Below, in pieces: positions 8,551 to 18,350 of a DNA stretch of 64,000 nucleotides; position 1 is the stretch's first letter; each line of letters opens with the position of its first letter. The notes beneath the pieces were generated by a model that saw nothing but the letters and a program-made list of their open reading frames with translations, ran no database searches and was not told where the DNA came from. The DNA lies in the NCBI GenBank assembly GCA_049840875.1, contig JASGJE010000019.1:1-64000 (forward strand), written 5' to 3'. This DNA is from JAFDYH01 sp049840875. Its GTDB lineage: Bacteria; Bacteroidota; Bacteroidia; Chitinophagales; Chitinophagaceae. Both the position numbers and the translations under genes were made by a program.

Positions 8551-9651
8551 TTATATTTTTACAAAAATCTTATTCCGGTAAAGTATATACAACATTGTCC
8601 ACACCAATGCCAGCGAACCCAATGCATTGAAAGCAGGCTGCCATTTTTCAGCAGCATGCAAATAAAATCCGGAAAATAATAATCTTGATGTGTAATCGAA
8701 GTCAATAAAGCGGTAAGCCAGGTACACGACGATTGAATTCATGCCGATAACTTTAAAAAAGAAAGCCCACTTCTGATATTGCAACACGTCGATTATCCAA
8801 TAGAATAAAGCCAGAAAGAGACATGACATTCCTGCTGTCAAAAGTATAAATGAGCTGGTCCATAAATGTTTGTTGATCGGAAAAAACTGTCCCCATAAAA
8901 TACCTGCACCGATGGCACATATTCCTGGAATAATAAGGCGCAGTAATTTTTTGCCGTTCATTTCAGTTGACTTCAATATGTCGCCAGCCAGTGAGCCTGC
9001 AACCGTAAGACATAATGCAGGTAATTGCGTCAAAAGAGCGTTTTCATCATATGTTTTTTGCAATAAACGACCGGGCATTATCGACCGGTCAATCCAACCA
9101 ACCAGGTTACCTTCAAACGAAAGATCGCCGGTGCCAAAACCCGGTACAGGTATGAGAAAAAGCGCTGCGCAATAAAGAATCAGAATAGAAGCTATCCAGG
9201 CCAGTCGGCCTTTCCATGTGAAATTAAGATATAACAGAGTGGTGACGAAAGTAGCAAAGCCTATCCTGCCAAGTACAGTGCCTAGGCGGATCTGGTGTGG
9301 ATCGAAAATATCTAATGGAATGTTTTTATCAAGAATGCCAAGAACGAAAAGTATTATCCATCTTCTCAACGCCTTTCGGTAAAAATCTTTTTTAGTTACT
9401 CCTTTTTGCAAACCGCTCTGGATAGAAAATGATAACGACACGCCGGCGGTAAAAAGAAACAGGGGAAATATAAAATCATAAAAAGTAAAACCATTCCATG
9501 CAGGGTGTTCTAGTTGATCCGCGATAGTATCGATCCATTGTTGATTAGTGACACCTTTTAAGCGGGTGATAAAAGTTCCACCGCCGGCAATCAGCAGCAT
9601 ATCAAAACCTCTGAGCGCATCAATTGAAAACAATCGTTTCTGGCTTTGCAT
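8551..9651 (-). CDS. NagX/HGSNAT-like multi-pass membrane protein
   Basis: A 366-residue membrane protein with about ten hydrophobic helices. It starts with the family signature SIDALRGFDMLL, and the second conserved element QIRLGTVLGRIGFA lies near residue 120. This is the COG4299/DUF5009 family, related to heparan-alpha-glucosaminide N-acetyltransferase and to NagX of N-acetylglucosamine regulons. Members are thought to acetylate sugars across the inner membrane or to move amino sugars. No amino-sugar genes are adjacent, so the substrate is open. Confidence 0.8.
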   Translation of the reverse strand: MQSQKRLFSIDALRGFDMLLIAGGGTFITRLKGVTNQQWIDTIADQLEHPAWNGFTFYDFIFPLFLFTAGVSLSFSIQSGLQKGVTKKDFYRKALRRWIILFVLGILDKNIPLDIFDPHQIRLGTVLGRIGFATFVTTLLYLNFTWKGRLAWIASILILYCAALFLIPVPGFGTGDLSFEGNLVGWIDRSIMPGRLLQKTYDENALLTQLPALCLTVAGSLAGDILKSTEMNGKKLLRLIIPGICAIGAGILWGQFFPINKHLWTSSFILLTAGMSCLFLALFYWIIDVLQYQKWAFFFKVIGMNSIVVYLAYRFIDFDYTSRLLFSGFYLHAAEKWQPAFNALGSLALVWTMLYILYRNKIFVKI

Positions 9652-9889
9652 ATAAATAGATTGTTAACTGGTTTTGGTAATAGCTTTTCCAGGTTTAAGA
9701 TAAAATGAAAAAAGGGATTTTATTTTTTAACTGAAATTTTTTTTTGAAAACTGCGTGAATTTGATTTTCCGTTGCGTAGATAGGGCGGCAGTGGATGCAC
9801 GAAGGCTTTTTGAATTCCTTTGATTGCATAGGTGATGAATTCAAGGATTCTATTCAATAGCTTATAAAACAGAATTGAATAACTTCCTT

Positions 9890-10654
9890 TTATTTTTTCC
9901 TCCAGTCAATAATTCCAAAGTCAGTTAACAATTGACAAATTGTTCCATTTTTATCGCGGCCAATATAAGTGGCATAACAGCCATCGCCCCAGCCGGTAGA
10001 AAAAGTAGCGAAATTGTGTCCGTCAAAATCATACAGATAACCCCGATATCCATTTTCTTCTGCTTTTTTTACAAAGACTTCTTCCCATTTCGATGACTCT
10101 TTTTCATCAAAGATTTTAAGTGCGAGAGAGTCCGCAAATAACCCCGTTCCTGCATCTACGCCATAACAATAGATACTATCCTGTCCTATCGGCAATGATA
10201 CTTGACCTTTGTGCAATGCAAACTCCCATTTTACAAGCGCTGAATCAACGAATACAACCCGACTGAATGCTACGCGGCGGTCCATCTTATACGCTACCAT
10301 AGCCAACTGCACAGGAAATTCACCAACTGGAAAATTGTATATAAATGGTGACGCATCCCGTGATACGACCGGGTCACAGGCAACAATTTTACCTGTTTCA
10401 ACTTTTAGTTTGCCAATATCATATCTATAGAAGAGAAAAGTAGCATCGTCTTGTTTTACGACGGTACTACTTTGAAATGCAGTATAAAATATTGAAGGGT
10501 AAACCGTATCCTGGTAGTTTTTATTGACAATTGATTTTGTATTATCTGTTTTACCAGGCACAGCTTTTACATAATACTCTGATTCCGGTGCGTCATTGCA
10601 TGCTGCAACAATTATTAAGCAAATAGTAGAGATAAAGAATGTAGAATTGCTCAT
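9890..10654 (-). CDS. DUF4241 family lipoprotein
   Basis: A 254-residue protein with a lipoprotein signal (STICLIIVAAC, Cys19). The body carries the DUF4241 elements in order: TGKIVACDPVVS, PVGEFPVQLA, RVAFSRVVF, then YGVDAGTGLFAD and a C-terminal STGWGDGCYATYIGRD. No biochemical function is established for the family. Many members are cytoplasmic and associated with toxin or immunity loci, while this copy has a secretion signal. Its start is 76 bp from the divergent MFS gene. Confidence 0.75.
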   Translation of the reverse strand: MSNSTFFISTICLIIVAACNDAPESEYYVKAVPGKTDNTKSIVNKNYQDTVYPSIFYTAFQSSTVVKQDDATFLFYRYDIGKLKVETGKIVACDPVVSRDASPFIYNFPVGEFPVQLAMVAYKMDRRVAFSRVVFVDSALVKWEFALHKGQVSLPIGQDSIYCYGVDAGTGLFADSLALKIFDEKESSKWEEVFVKKAEENGYRGYLYDFDGHNFATFSTGWGDGCYATYIGRDKNGTICQLLTDFGIIDWRKK

Positions 10655-10729
10655 GATTCAAAAATATACGATAAAAGGGTAGATGGAAGCAGTAATGATA
10701 AACAAATCAAAATACACGAATTTTGCGCC

Positions 10730-11914
10730 ATGCATTTACAAAAGAAAGATGTAGCGTTGATGGCCATCTGTACCGGTTTAATTGTAGCTAATATTTACTA
10801 TATACAACCGCTCATAGTTTTAATAGCTCACGAATTTAATATACCAGAAAATATAGCCGGTAGCGCTACTTATTTAACGCAGGCAGGGTATGCAGCAGGA
10901 TTGCTGATTTTCGTGCCGCTGGGGGATATGATAGAACGAAAGAAACAAATCATTGCAACGATGCTACTTGCTGTTGCGGCCTTGATTGCGGCAGCGTTGG
11001 CGAAAACATTCTGGCTATTACAGGTTGCTTGTTTCCTGGTTGGCCTTGGCTCAATTATACCACAATTAATACTTCCGCTCTCGGCAACACTCGCGGATCC
11101 TTCACAGCGCGGTAAAGTAATTGGAACAGTAATGAGTGGATTGCTGGTAGGTATACTTGCTTCACGAACATTGAGCGGCGCTATAGGTGAATGGCTTGGA
11201 TGGAGAAGTATGTTCTGGATCGCTGCAGGATTATGTTTATCACTTGCTTTTTTAATAAATAAACGCTTTCCGATATCGAAGCCTGTATTTCATGGGAATT
11301 ATCGTTCGCTTATCCGCTCATTACTAACATTGATAAAAACACAGCCTGTATTGAGAGAAGCGACAGCTATCAGTATGGCGGGGTTTGCAGTGTTTGGCTC
11401 ATTCTGGACCACAATGGTGTTGTTGTTCTCCAATTCTCCTTTTCATTTCACGGCTGATAAAATTGGTTTATTTGGGCTAGCCGGGGCTGCTGGCGCATTA
11501 GCGGCGCCGTTAGTGGGTAAACTTGCAGATAAAGGTAATTTACGTGTTACTATTGGTTACGGCCTGATATTATATGTGGTTAGTTTGTTGCTGTTATATA
11601 TCTCCCGGCAAAATCTGATTGGTTTTATTGTTGGAATTATTCTGATTGATATAGCCCAACAAGCCATCCATGTTTCTAACCAATCGAGAATCTATGCATT
11701 AATTCCTGAAGCACGTAATCGCCTCAATACCGTTTACATGGCTTGTTCGTTTGCAGGCACTGCAACTGGCAGCGCAGTTGGTCTATTCTTATGGAAACAT
11801 TATGGTTGGACAGGAGTATCGGCAGGGAATACTGCCATAATTTGCATGGGATTTCTTATCTACGCCCTGACTTATAAAAAGAAAACAGTTGCTGAGGTGC
11901 TGGTCAAATCATAA
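10730..11914 (+). CDS. MFS transporter
   Basis: A 394-residue major facilitator with twelve predicted helices. The loop 2-3 motif is GDMIERKKQI, and the equivalent motif in the second half is GKLADKGNLR. It resembles the sugar/drug efflux branch (AraJ/YfcJ-like), and the early IYYIQPL motif is typical of that branch. Substrates may be drugs or metabolites. It is transcribed divergently from the DUF4241 gene and no partner or regulator is adjacent. Confidence 0.85.
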   Translation: MHLQKKDVALMAICTGLIVANIYYIQPLIVLIAHEFNIPENIAGSATYLTQAGYAAGLLIFVPLGDMIERKKQIIATMLLAVAALIAAALAKTFWLLQVACFLVGLGSIIPQLILPLSATLADPSQRGKVIGTVMSGLLVGILASRTLSGAIGEWLGWRSMFWIAAGLCLSLAFLINKRFPISKPVFHGNYRSLIRSLLTLIKTQPVLREATAISMAGFAVFGSFWTTMVLLFSNSPFHFTADKIGLFGLAGAAGALAAPLVGKLADKGNLRVTIGYGLILYVVSLLLLYISRQNLIGFIVGIILIDIAQQAIHVSNQSRIYALIPEARNRLNTVYMACSFAGTATGSAVGLFLWKHYGWTGVSAGNTAIICMGFLIYALTYKKKTVAEVLVKS

Positions 11915-12105
11915 TGATGCCTTTACTACCATAATTGTCAACTTTGTTCAATGCCGATAACTTACAGAATTACGATGGGTAACAATTATTCAGTTATTCT
12001 TATCAGCAGTTCGCCGCAACTTTTTTTGGTTTGATCGCATTTTATTCAAAACAATTTCCTACGGTTTTAGATTTGAAAACCTGAATGACAGGATTTTCAG
12101 TTACT

Positions 12106-13320
12106 ATGGCAAACTATGAGCAGAAATTATCAAGGCGAAAGTTTATCGCTATTTCGGCTGGTGCTAGTGCGGCTATTGTATTCAACCCTTTTTCATCCTG
12201 GACAGTTGATAAGATTGATCCCAAAGTGTATGCGATCGTAAAAAGGACTATAGGAATCGATTCTCATAATCATATTGACGTGCCGCTTGAGACAAATGAA
12301 TTGCCTGGGCCTGAGGTGAAACTTGCCGGCGAAATGCAAAAATCCGGACTATCCGCAATATGCATGACGTTTGCCACCGATTACAAAAGAAACATTGTGC
12401 CGGGCGAAGCATATCAACGATTTACAAATGGCCTCATTGCAATGGATGCAATGCTGGCCAATAATAAAATGAATCGTTCTTTGAATATGGCCGACGTGAA
12501 TAATGCGCATAAAAATCATGAATCAACGGTTATTCAATCCGTAGAAGGATGCCATTTTCTTGAAGGAAAACTGAATAGAGTAGGAGTAGCTTACAGTCGT
12601 GGCTTGCGACACCTGGGTTTACTGCATGATAGCGATGCTGCTATTCCTTTGGGAGATGTTTACACAAATACTGCAAAATTTGGAGGATTAACTTCATTTG
12701 GGGGAGACGTTATCCGGGAGTGTAACAAACTGGGGATACTTATCGACCTGGCACATGCAAGCAATGATACACTGAATGCTGCACTGAAAATAACAAAACA
12801 TCCGGTTCTCATTTCACATACAGGTCTCGATACACAATTGGGCCAGGATGAATTTATCGCGAAAATGATGCGCCCCAGATTGATCAGCAAAGAGCAAGCT
12901 AAGATAGTTGCAGATAGCGGAGGCGTTATTGGTGTATGGACACATCTTGCAGATACGCCGCTGGATTATGCAAAAAATATAAAGACGATGGTGGATGTGG
13001 CTGGCATTGATCATGTATGTATTGGTACAGATACAAAATTGACACCGCCATATCGCTCACCTAAAGACGGCGGATTTGGTTCGAAACCTGGAGACAAGCA
13101 AGGCGACACAAAGCCAGGAAATAAAAAAGAAGCTAACCGGAATGATAATGGAAAGCGACCTGGCGAACGTACGAATGAAACATGGGCGGCACAGAAAGCT
13201 GGTTTCTATTACGTAGTAGTTGATGCATTACTAAAGGCTGGTTTCAATGAAGAAGAGATTGCTAAAATAGGTGGCGGCAATTATTGCAGAATATTTTCAG
13301 CTGCAACTGACGCTCATTAA
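12106..13320 (+). CDS. Membrane dipeptidase (peptidase M19), Tat signal
   Basis: A zinc dipeptidase of the renal dipeptidase family. Metal ligands are expected in GIDSHNHID near the N-terminus, the Glu of SVEGCHF, the His residues of DLAHAS and LISHTG, and the Asp of CIGTDTK. The twin-arginine signal SRRKFIAISAGASAA points to export of a folded, metal-loaded enzyme. I prefer the ATG at 12106, which leaves a normal short n-region, although the frame opens with ATG at 12085. A Gly/Lys/Asn-rich insert (PGDKQGDTKPGNKKEANR and flanks), about 40 residues, lies just after the CIGTDTK motif and is unusual for the family. Confidence 0.85.
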   Translation: MANYEQKLSRRKFIAISAGASAAIVFNPFSSWTVDKIDPKVYAIVKRTIGIDSHNHIDVPLETNELPGPEVKLAGEMQKSGLSAICMTFATDYKRNIVPGEAYQRFTNGLIAMDAMLANNKMNRSLNMADVNNAHKNHESTVIQSVEGCHFLEGKLNRVGVAYSRGLRHLGLLHDSDAAIPLGDVYTNTAKFGGLTSFGGDVIRECNKLGILIDLAHASNDTLNAALKITKHPVLISHTGLDTQLGQDEFIAKMMRPRLISKEQAKIVADSGGVIGVWTHLADTPLDYAKNIKTMVDVAGIDHVCIGTDTKLTPPYRSPKDGGFGSKPGDKQGDTKPGNKKEANRNDNGKRPGERTNETWAAQKAGFYYVVVDALLKAGFNEEEIAKIGGGNYCRIFSAATDAH

Positions 13321-13413
13321 TATTTACATCAAGCATTTAATACATTTCGTCAAAGTCTGATCATTACTCTCTCCGGAAAGATCGAAATTCATATTTGTTT
13401 AAACGGGAAGAAT

Positions 13414-13818
13414 ATGAAAATACAATCAATCGCAATCGGTGTTACTGTGATTAATCTTATTTTGTTGACGTTCCTATTAGCTCATTTCCGTGCGGCGAAT
13501 GCGAAGGATCATACGGATTTCACGGCACCAATACTTAGGGGGCGAGCAATGGAAATTGTTGATAGTCTTGGCAGGACGCGGGCCAGCATTTCGTTGCAAC
13601 CGCCTGTTGTGATGAATGGAAAAAAGTATCCTGAAACGATTTTATTACGCCTGATTACACCTGATGGCAAACCAATTGTAAAGATTGGCGCAGCCAGTGA
13701 TGGTGCTGCTATGAGCCTTACTGAGCCGGATGATGATGGTATCATTTTCCTTGCACGTGATAGCGGAAGTGTAATCAATATAACTCATGCGGGTAAGCAA
13801 CAAATTTTGAAACCGTAA
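13414..13818 (+). CDS. Conserved hypothetical protein with N-terminal TM segment
   Basis: A 134-residue protein with a hydrophobic segment at residues 5-25 (a signal anchor or uncleaved signal peptide). The rest is a small beta-rich domain with the repeating pattern GRAMEIVDSLGRTRASISL, then LLRLITPDGKPIVKIGA and GIIFLARDSGSVINITHA. Each unit looks like one beta blade with a conserved Gly turn. I do not recognise a named family. It follows the dipeptidase by 94 bp and is closed by a strong terminator. Confidence 0.6.
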   Translation: MKIQSIAIGVTVINLILLTFLLAHFRAANAKDHTDFTAPILRGRAMEIVDSLGRTRASISLQPPVVMNGKKYPETILLRLITPDGKPIVKIGAASDGAAMSLTEPDDDGIIFLARDSGSVINITHAGKQQILKP

Positions 13819-13859
13819 ACTTAATAAATAGCGCAGTTGAGTAAAGTCCATCCATAAAG

Positions 13860-13893
13860 AATCAAGCCATGCAGATCGCATGGCTTGATTAGT
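13860..13893. terminator. Bidirectional terminator
   Basis: AATCAAGCCATGC (13860-13872) pairs perfectly over 13 bp with GCATGGCTTGATT (13878-13890) around a five-base loop. It separates the convergent genes ending at 13818 and 13923. Confidence 0.85.
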
Positions 13894-13922
13894 TTCATAT
13901 ACCGTCGCACTAAAAAGCGTAA

Positions 13923-14777
13923 TTATTGTTCAGTGACTTTTTGCTCCATGGTCATCACAGGTATTTTTGATCCGTAGGAAAGTATTTTGTTGGTAATGCG
14001 GTTCCATAATCCCGGGAGGCGGAATTCTTTTACCGGGTTCACCATTATCAGATCCGCATTGATCTTCTTCGAAAAATCCAATGTGCTTTTAGCAAGATTT
14101 TGCCCTTCAAGAAGAATCGATTGAACAGGTATCGTTGATAAACTTTGAATAACTTCCAATGCATTGCTTAACAAATTCGGTTGTCCGGGCTCGTTATTTC
14201 TCAGTGATACAAGATAAACCGTTGATTTGAAATGACGACCAAGCATGGTAGCCATTTTTATGCTTCTCAAAGGCACGTCCTTGTGTAATGGCAATACGAT
14301 TTTTTTGAAATGACTTATTAATCCGCTGGAACGTACGGCAAGTACGGGGATATTTGTTTTACGCACCAGTCTGCTGATCGATATGGACGAGATGATGCGT
14401 TGTATTAAGTTAAATTTTGAAAGTCCCGTTATCACTAGGTCCATCTCATATTGACGGATATAATTTGAATATCGTTTGCCAGGTGTTCCCTGCATCACAC
14501 TGATTTCAATTTTACCATTGCCGCAAAGTTGGTTGCTATACGACGCTTTCAGCATTTCTAATTTTTTACGGCACAGGTGTAAATCGGCGGTAGATTCATA
14601 CGGTGTAAAATCAGTTTTATCAATTGGAATAAATGGTATTACCGGTTTGTGTAGCACATGTACAAAGTGAATGTTGCAATGAAAAGTATTTGCCAGTTCG
14701 ATTGCTTTAGCAATGGCCCATTTGTTCTTGCCGGAAAAATCCACCGGCACCATAATGTTGTAGAGATTGTTTGGCAT
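13923..14777 (-). CDS. Tandem-domain universal stress protein (UspA family)
   Basis: A 284-residue protein built of two Usp domains. The first opens with NIMVPVDFSGKNKWAIAKAIELA and has the VITGLSKFN/IPVLAVRSS end typical of the fold. The second starts near residue 160 (KKIVLPLHKDVPLRSIKMA) and ends in KIPVMTM. The ATP-binding GxxG-type loop is not clear in either half. Such proteins respond to stress and starvation. Its start is 58 bp after the stop of the GpgS-like/HAD gene on the same strand, so both are probably one transcript. Confidence 0.85.
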   Translation of the reverse strand: MPNNLYNIMVPVDFSGKNKWAIAKAIELANTFHCNIHFVHVLHKPVIPFIPIDKTDFTPYESTADLHLCRKKLEMLKASYSNQLCGNGKIEISVMQGTPGKRYSNYIRQYEMDLVITGLSKFNLIQRIISSISISRLVRKTNIPVLAVRSSGLISHFKKIVLPLHKDVPLRSIKMATMLGRHFKSTVYLVSLRNNEPGQPNLLSNALEVIQSLSTIPVQSILLEGQNLAKSTLDFSKKINADLIMVNPVKEFRLPGLWNRITNKILSYGSKIPVMTMEQKVTEQ

Positions 14778-14835
14778 AGCAGGGTTTTAAAGTGTTTTTT
14801 AAAATAAAATTTCAAAGGGTTCACCGCGGATTTAT

Positions 14836-16212
14836 CTAAGCCAGTTCCAGCAGCATTTCAAATTTCCTTTCTTTTATCGATTTGTACGCGACCTGTTTTA
14901 ATATCTCGTCGTTCGATACAAACGCAAACCCTTTCCCCGCATGCCCGACGATACATCGATCATCAGCGCTGTCACCTACCACCAAGCAGTTTTTCATCTT
15001 CACATTATACTTCTCACAAGCATACTGCAGTGCATTTGTTTTACAAAAAGAATGCCCGCAAACACTATCCGGTGAACCAAAAAAATAATACGGAAGATTC
15101 ACCTCACCTGTAGCCTTACCCTCTACAAACTCCAATTGGTGTGCCAAAGAGAAATCGGCGTCTATATTTTGCCTGACATAATTGGTTATCAATGTATAAC
15201 TACTGCTGATAATCCCGATGAAATAGCCTTTTTCTTTCAGTGCCTTTACGACCTGTTTGATATCTTCCACCATATCGATGCTGCTGATCACTTCCAACAG
15301 GTCATCCATTGTACGACCTTTTAATAAAACGCCGATGCGTTTTGTCAGGATGATGGGATCTTTTTCCACAGCTCTCAAATCTTCGAGTTGCGGCATAAAA
15401 CGAAACTTCTTCGCACATTCATTGATGAATCGGCCTTTCAATATCGTATCATCCATATCGAATATGGCCATTTTATGGAAAGTAGCCAGTTCTTCTTTCA
15501 ACACCTTGTTCATTTCCTGGTTGATCGTTTCAAGCGATTTCACATCCGATTCACTCAATTCGTCTGAATGTCGTCCCTGAGCTTTATTGATTATCGCACG
15601 TGACACTTCTTTGCTCATCTTTCCCAAAGCTTCCCATGGCTTGCTTTTATTTTCGATATACCCGATGTTCACTTCTTTCACTCTTGCCTTCATGAGGTAC
15701 ATGTCGATCAATATACCGATGTCTACGCCATAATCATTAAAGAACTCAATCTTATTGAAGTATCGTTTTTTTCCGGCAATCATACCGCTAAGTGGTTGGG
15801 AGAATGAAGCGAGGCCGGGAAATAAAATGTTAAGCAAAGGCTTGGCGACTAATTCTGTAACTCGTCCGGCGTTTCGTGCAAAAGAACCTTTCACGAAATC
15901 TGCCTCTTCATTTAAAAGAGGAGCTGTAAGATTTTCTATCGTTCTTGCGGGATAAGGATCTATGTCGGCATCCAGGAAAACAAGAATTTCATTAGTAGAC
16001 ATCTGCACACCTTCTTTCATCGAAATACCCTTGCCACGGCTTTTACTGATATGCACTCTTGCGCCAGCTTGCCGTGCAATGCTTACCGTATTATCTTCAG
16101 AGGTATCATCGATGACAATTACTTCGGTAACATGTTCTGCTGCAAAGCAAAACCGCACTACACTCTCAATCGTCTTTTCTTCATTTAACGCAGGTATAAT
16201 TACAGATATCAT
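14836..16212 (-). CDS. GpgS-like glycosyltransferase fused to a HAD phosphatase
   Basis: A 458-residue two-domain protein. Residues 1-215 are a GT-A transferase: VSVIIPALNEE-type start, metal-binding FLDADID (Asp81-x-Asp83), QPLSGMIAGKK, YGVDIGILID and ALGKMSKEV. These later motifs match glucosyl-3-phosphoglycerate synthase (GT81). Residues 245-458 are a HAD phosphatase, with motif I FDMDDT (251-256), Ser/Thr motif II ISSS (335-338) and motif IV GDSADD (413-418). Known relatives make glucosyl- or mannosyl-glycerate through a phosphorylated intermediate, and a fused synthase/phosphatase would do both steps. That product is inferred. The partner gene downstream encodes a universal stress protein, consistent with osmoprotection. 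Confidence 0.75.
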   Translation of the reverse strand: MISVIIPALNEEKTIESVVRFCFAAEHVTEVIVIDDTSEDNTVSIARQAGARVHISKSRGKGISMKEGVQMSTNEILVFLDADIDPYPARTIENLTAPLLNEEADFVKGSFARNAGRVTELVAKPLLNILFPGLASFSQPLSGMIAGKKRYFNKIEFFNDYGVDIGILIDMYLMKARVKEVNIGYIENKSKPWEALGKMSKEVSRAIINKAQGRHSDELSESDVKSLETINQEMNKVLKEELATFHKMAIFDMDDTILKGRFINECAKKFRFMPQLEDLRAVEKDPIILTKRIGVLLKGRTMDDLLEVISSIDMVEDIKQVVKALKEKGYFIGIISSSYTLITNYVRQNIDADFSLAHQLEFVEGKATGEVNLPYYFFGSPDSVCGHSFCKTNALQYACEKYNVKMKNCLVVGDSADDRCIVGHAGKGFAFVSNDEILKQVAYKSIKERKFEMLLELA

Positions 16213-16485
16213 GCAGGTTTCTCATTTTTTTAGACGCATTGAATTTTACAACAAAAACAACAGGTCTTGGTTTGTTAAGTGGTGATTAATTCCGGTAAGC
16301 TTGAGAATTTCCTTGCTCGCAGTTATAGGCCGTTTTACAGAATGTCGCAGATTATCTGTTATAACGGGGTTTGGTAAATTTAATTATATCTTTTGGCAAA
16401 TAGATTAAAATAACATTAAAAGATGGCGCGGGGAAAATTGAAACAGGCAGGAAATCAGTAAAGCATAAGGCTTAATGCCTACAGC

Positions 16486-18147
16486 CTATGGCTTTCTCAC
16501 ATACATTTCCTTTCCATCTACGATAGTTCTTTCCACTTTCACATCTTTGATTTTTTTCGGTGCAATTGTAAAAAGGTTGTCGCTCAATACTACGAAATCG
16601 GCAAGCATGCCTTCTTTTATCTTACCAACTTTATATTCCTGGAAACCGGCATAAGCATTATTGATTGTATAGCATTTTAATGCTTGCTCTACTGATATCT
16701 TTTGGGCGGGATACCAGCCATCAGGATTCTTATCATCTAGTGTTATTCTTGTTACTGCAGCATAGATTCCTTCGAGCGGTTTTAATGGCGCCACTGTCCA
16801 GTCTGAACCGAACGTCACAATTGCCTTAGCATCAAGAAGACTTTTAAATGCATAGGTACCTTTTAATCTTGCATCATCCAATCTCTTGTAGGCCCAACGC
16901 CCATCATCAATTGCATGATAAGGTTGCATACTGGCAATGACGTGCAGATCTGCAAATCGCGGTATTGCGTTTTGTGTTAAATGTTGTGCGTGTTCTATTC
17001 TGAAGCGGTGATCTTTTCCCGGAGTTTTTTGTTCCGCTTCTGCAAATACGCCTAAAATAAAATCATTAGCGTGATCGCCGATGGCATGTACAGCAATATG
17101 TAAACCTGCAGAGTCGGCTGATAAAACCCATTTACGCAATTGGTTGGTATCTGTTACCTGCAATCCGGTTGAAGCAGGTGCATCAAGATAAGGCTGATAA
17201 AACCATGCGGTCGTTGATCCCAGGGAACCATCCACAAATCCTTTCAAGCCACCCCAGCGCAGCATATCATCACCTTTGCCATTCACCTTGCAAAACGAAT
17301 CAAGTCGTTGCCACGTGGCAATAGGAACAAATGAATAAATGCGCAGACCGGGATTCTTGGTTTTATAGTTCCTTCGATAGGTTTCAAGATCAGGCCATCC
17401 ACCAAGGCTACTCATGTCGGTTACTTGCGTTATTCCATTTTCGAATGCATGTTGCACAGCACGATCCAGATATTCATCTAACTCTTTTTCCGATGGCAAT
17501 GGAATTTTATTTGCAATAAGAGACATTGCTTCATCTTTGAACACGCCGGTAAGCTCGCCACTTTTATCTTTTATGATTTGTCCGCCTGCAGGAGTAATAC
17601 TTTGTTTGTTTATCCCGGCCAGTGATAGCGCTTTGGTATTTGCAAATGCCATATGGCCATCGTAGCGACTTACAAAAAGAGGATGATTGCCCGTTATTGA
17701 ATCGATCCATCTTCTGTCGGGCAATTCGCCGCCCCATGCCTCATGGTCCCAATCGCCTCCTAATATCCAACGATCATCTTTCAGTGAATCACAATATTGA
17801 CGAAGTATCCGGATGAAATCTTCTTTTGATTTTGCAACGCGAAGATTAACACTCGCAAGATTATAACCGCCACTTAAAAAATGAGTATGATTATCAATAA
17901 AGCCAGGTACAATCATTTTGCCCGCACAATCAATGATGAGCGTACTATCACTTTTGTAAGAAGTATAATCATCACCTGCATACACGATTTTATTACCAGA
18001 AACAGCAATGGAACTTACAAATGGTTTTGCAGAATCACCTGTCCACACTTTTGTGTTGATATAAATACTATCAGCTGACTGCTTTTGTCGCGAGCAGGAA
18101 ATACATATAATAGCCGGAATAAAAAGAAATAAAATACGATACTTCAT
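16486..18147 (-). CDS. YtcJ-like amidohydrolase, lipoprotein
   Basis: A secreted metal-dependent amidohydrolase of about 550 residues. The lipoprotein signal MKYRILFLFIPAIICISC decides the start at 18147. The open frame extends nine codons further to 18174, which would place the signal inside the protein. Expected metal sites are DNHTHF after the first beta strands, HAIGDHAND, RIEHAQHL and FGSDWTVAP. The family (DUF/amidohydrolase 3, YtcJ) is widespread and its substrates are mostly unknown. It is monocistronic. Confidence 0.85.
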   Translation of the reverse strand: MKYRILFLFIPAIICISCSRQKQSADSIYINTKVWTGDSAKPFVSSIAVSGNKIVYAGDDYTSYKSDSTLIIDCAGKMIVPGFIDNHTHFLSGGYNLASVNLRVAKSKEDFIRILRQYCDSLKDDRWILGGDWDHEAWGGELPDRRWIDSITGNHPLFVSRYDGHMAFANTKALSLAGINKQSITPAGGQIIKDKSGELTGVFKDEAMSLIANKIPLPSEKELDEYLDRAVQHAFENGITQVTDMSSLGGWPDLETYRRNYKTKNPGLRIYSFVPIATWQRLDSFCKVNGKGDDMLRWGGLKGFVDGSLGSTTAWFYQPYLDAPASTGLQVTDTNQLRKWVLSADSAGLHIAVHAIGDHANDFILGVFAEAEQKTPGKDHRFRIEHAQHLTQNAIPRFADLHVIASMQPYHAIDDGRWAYKRLDDARLKGTYAFKSLLDAKAIVTFGSDWTVAPLKPLEGIYAAVTRITLDDKNPDGWYPAQKISVEQALKCYTINNAYAGFQEYKVGKIKEGMLADFVVLSDNLFTIAPKKIKDVKVERTIVDGKEMYVRKP

Positions 18148-18299
18148 AAGCAAATTGGTGATGGCAGTTATCACAACTATTTACTGAAGTAAAACTATTT
18201 TTCGTAAACAGGGCTATCAATATTCCATAAAACATTTTGTCGTATTGTCTAACCAAACTACAATCTATCCTTAATTTGGTTGGTTACCACAAACAAAAA

Positions 18300-18323
18300 A
18301 AGTCCGGCACGAATGCCAGACTT
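18300..18323 (-). terminator. Terminator of the RRM gene
   Basis: AAGTCCGGC (18300-18308) pairs with GCCAGACTT (18315-18323), one mismatch, around a six-base loop. The minus-strand continuation is a T run. It lies 28 bp after the RRM gene stop. Confidence 0.75.
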
Positions 18324-18350
18324 ATGAATGCAGTGAATATTGATTGTTGA

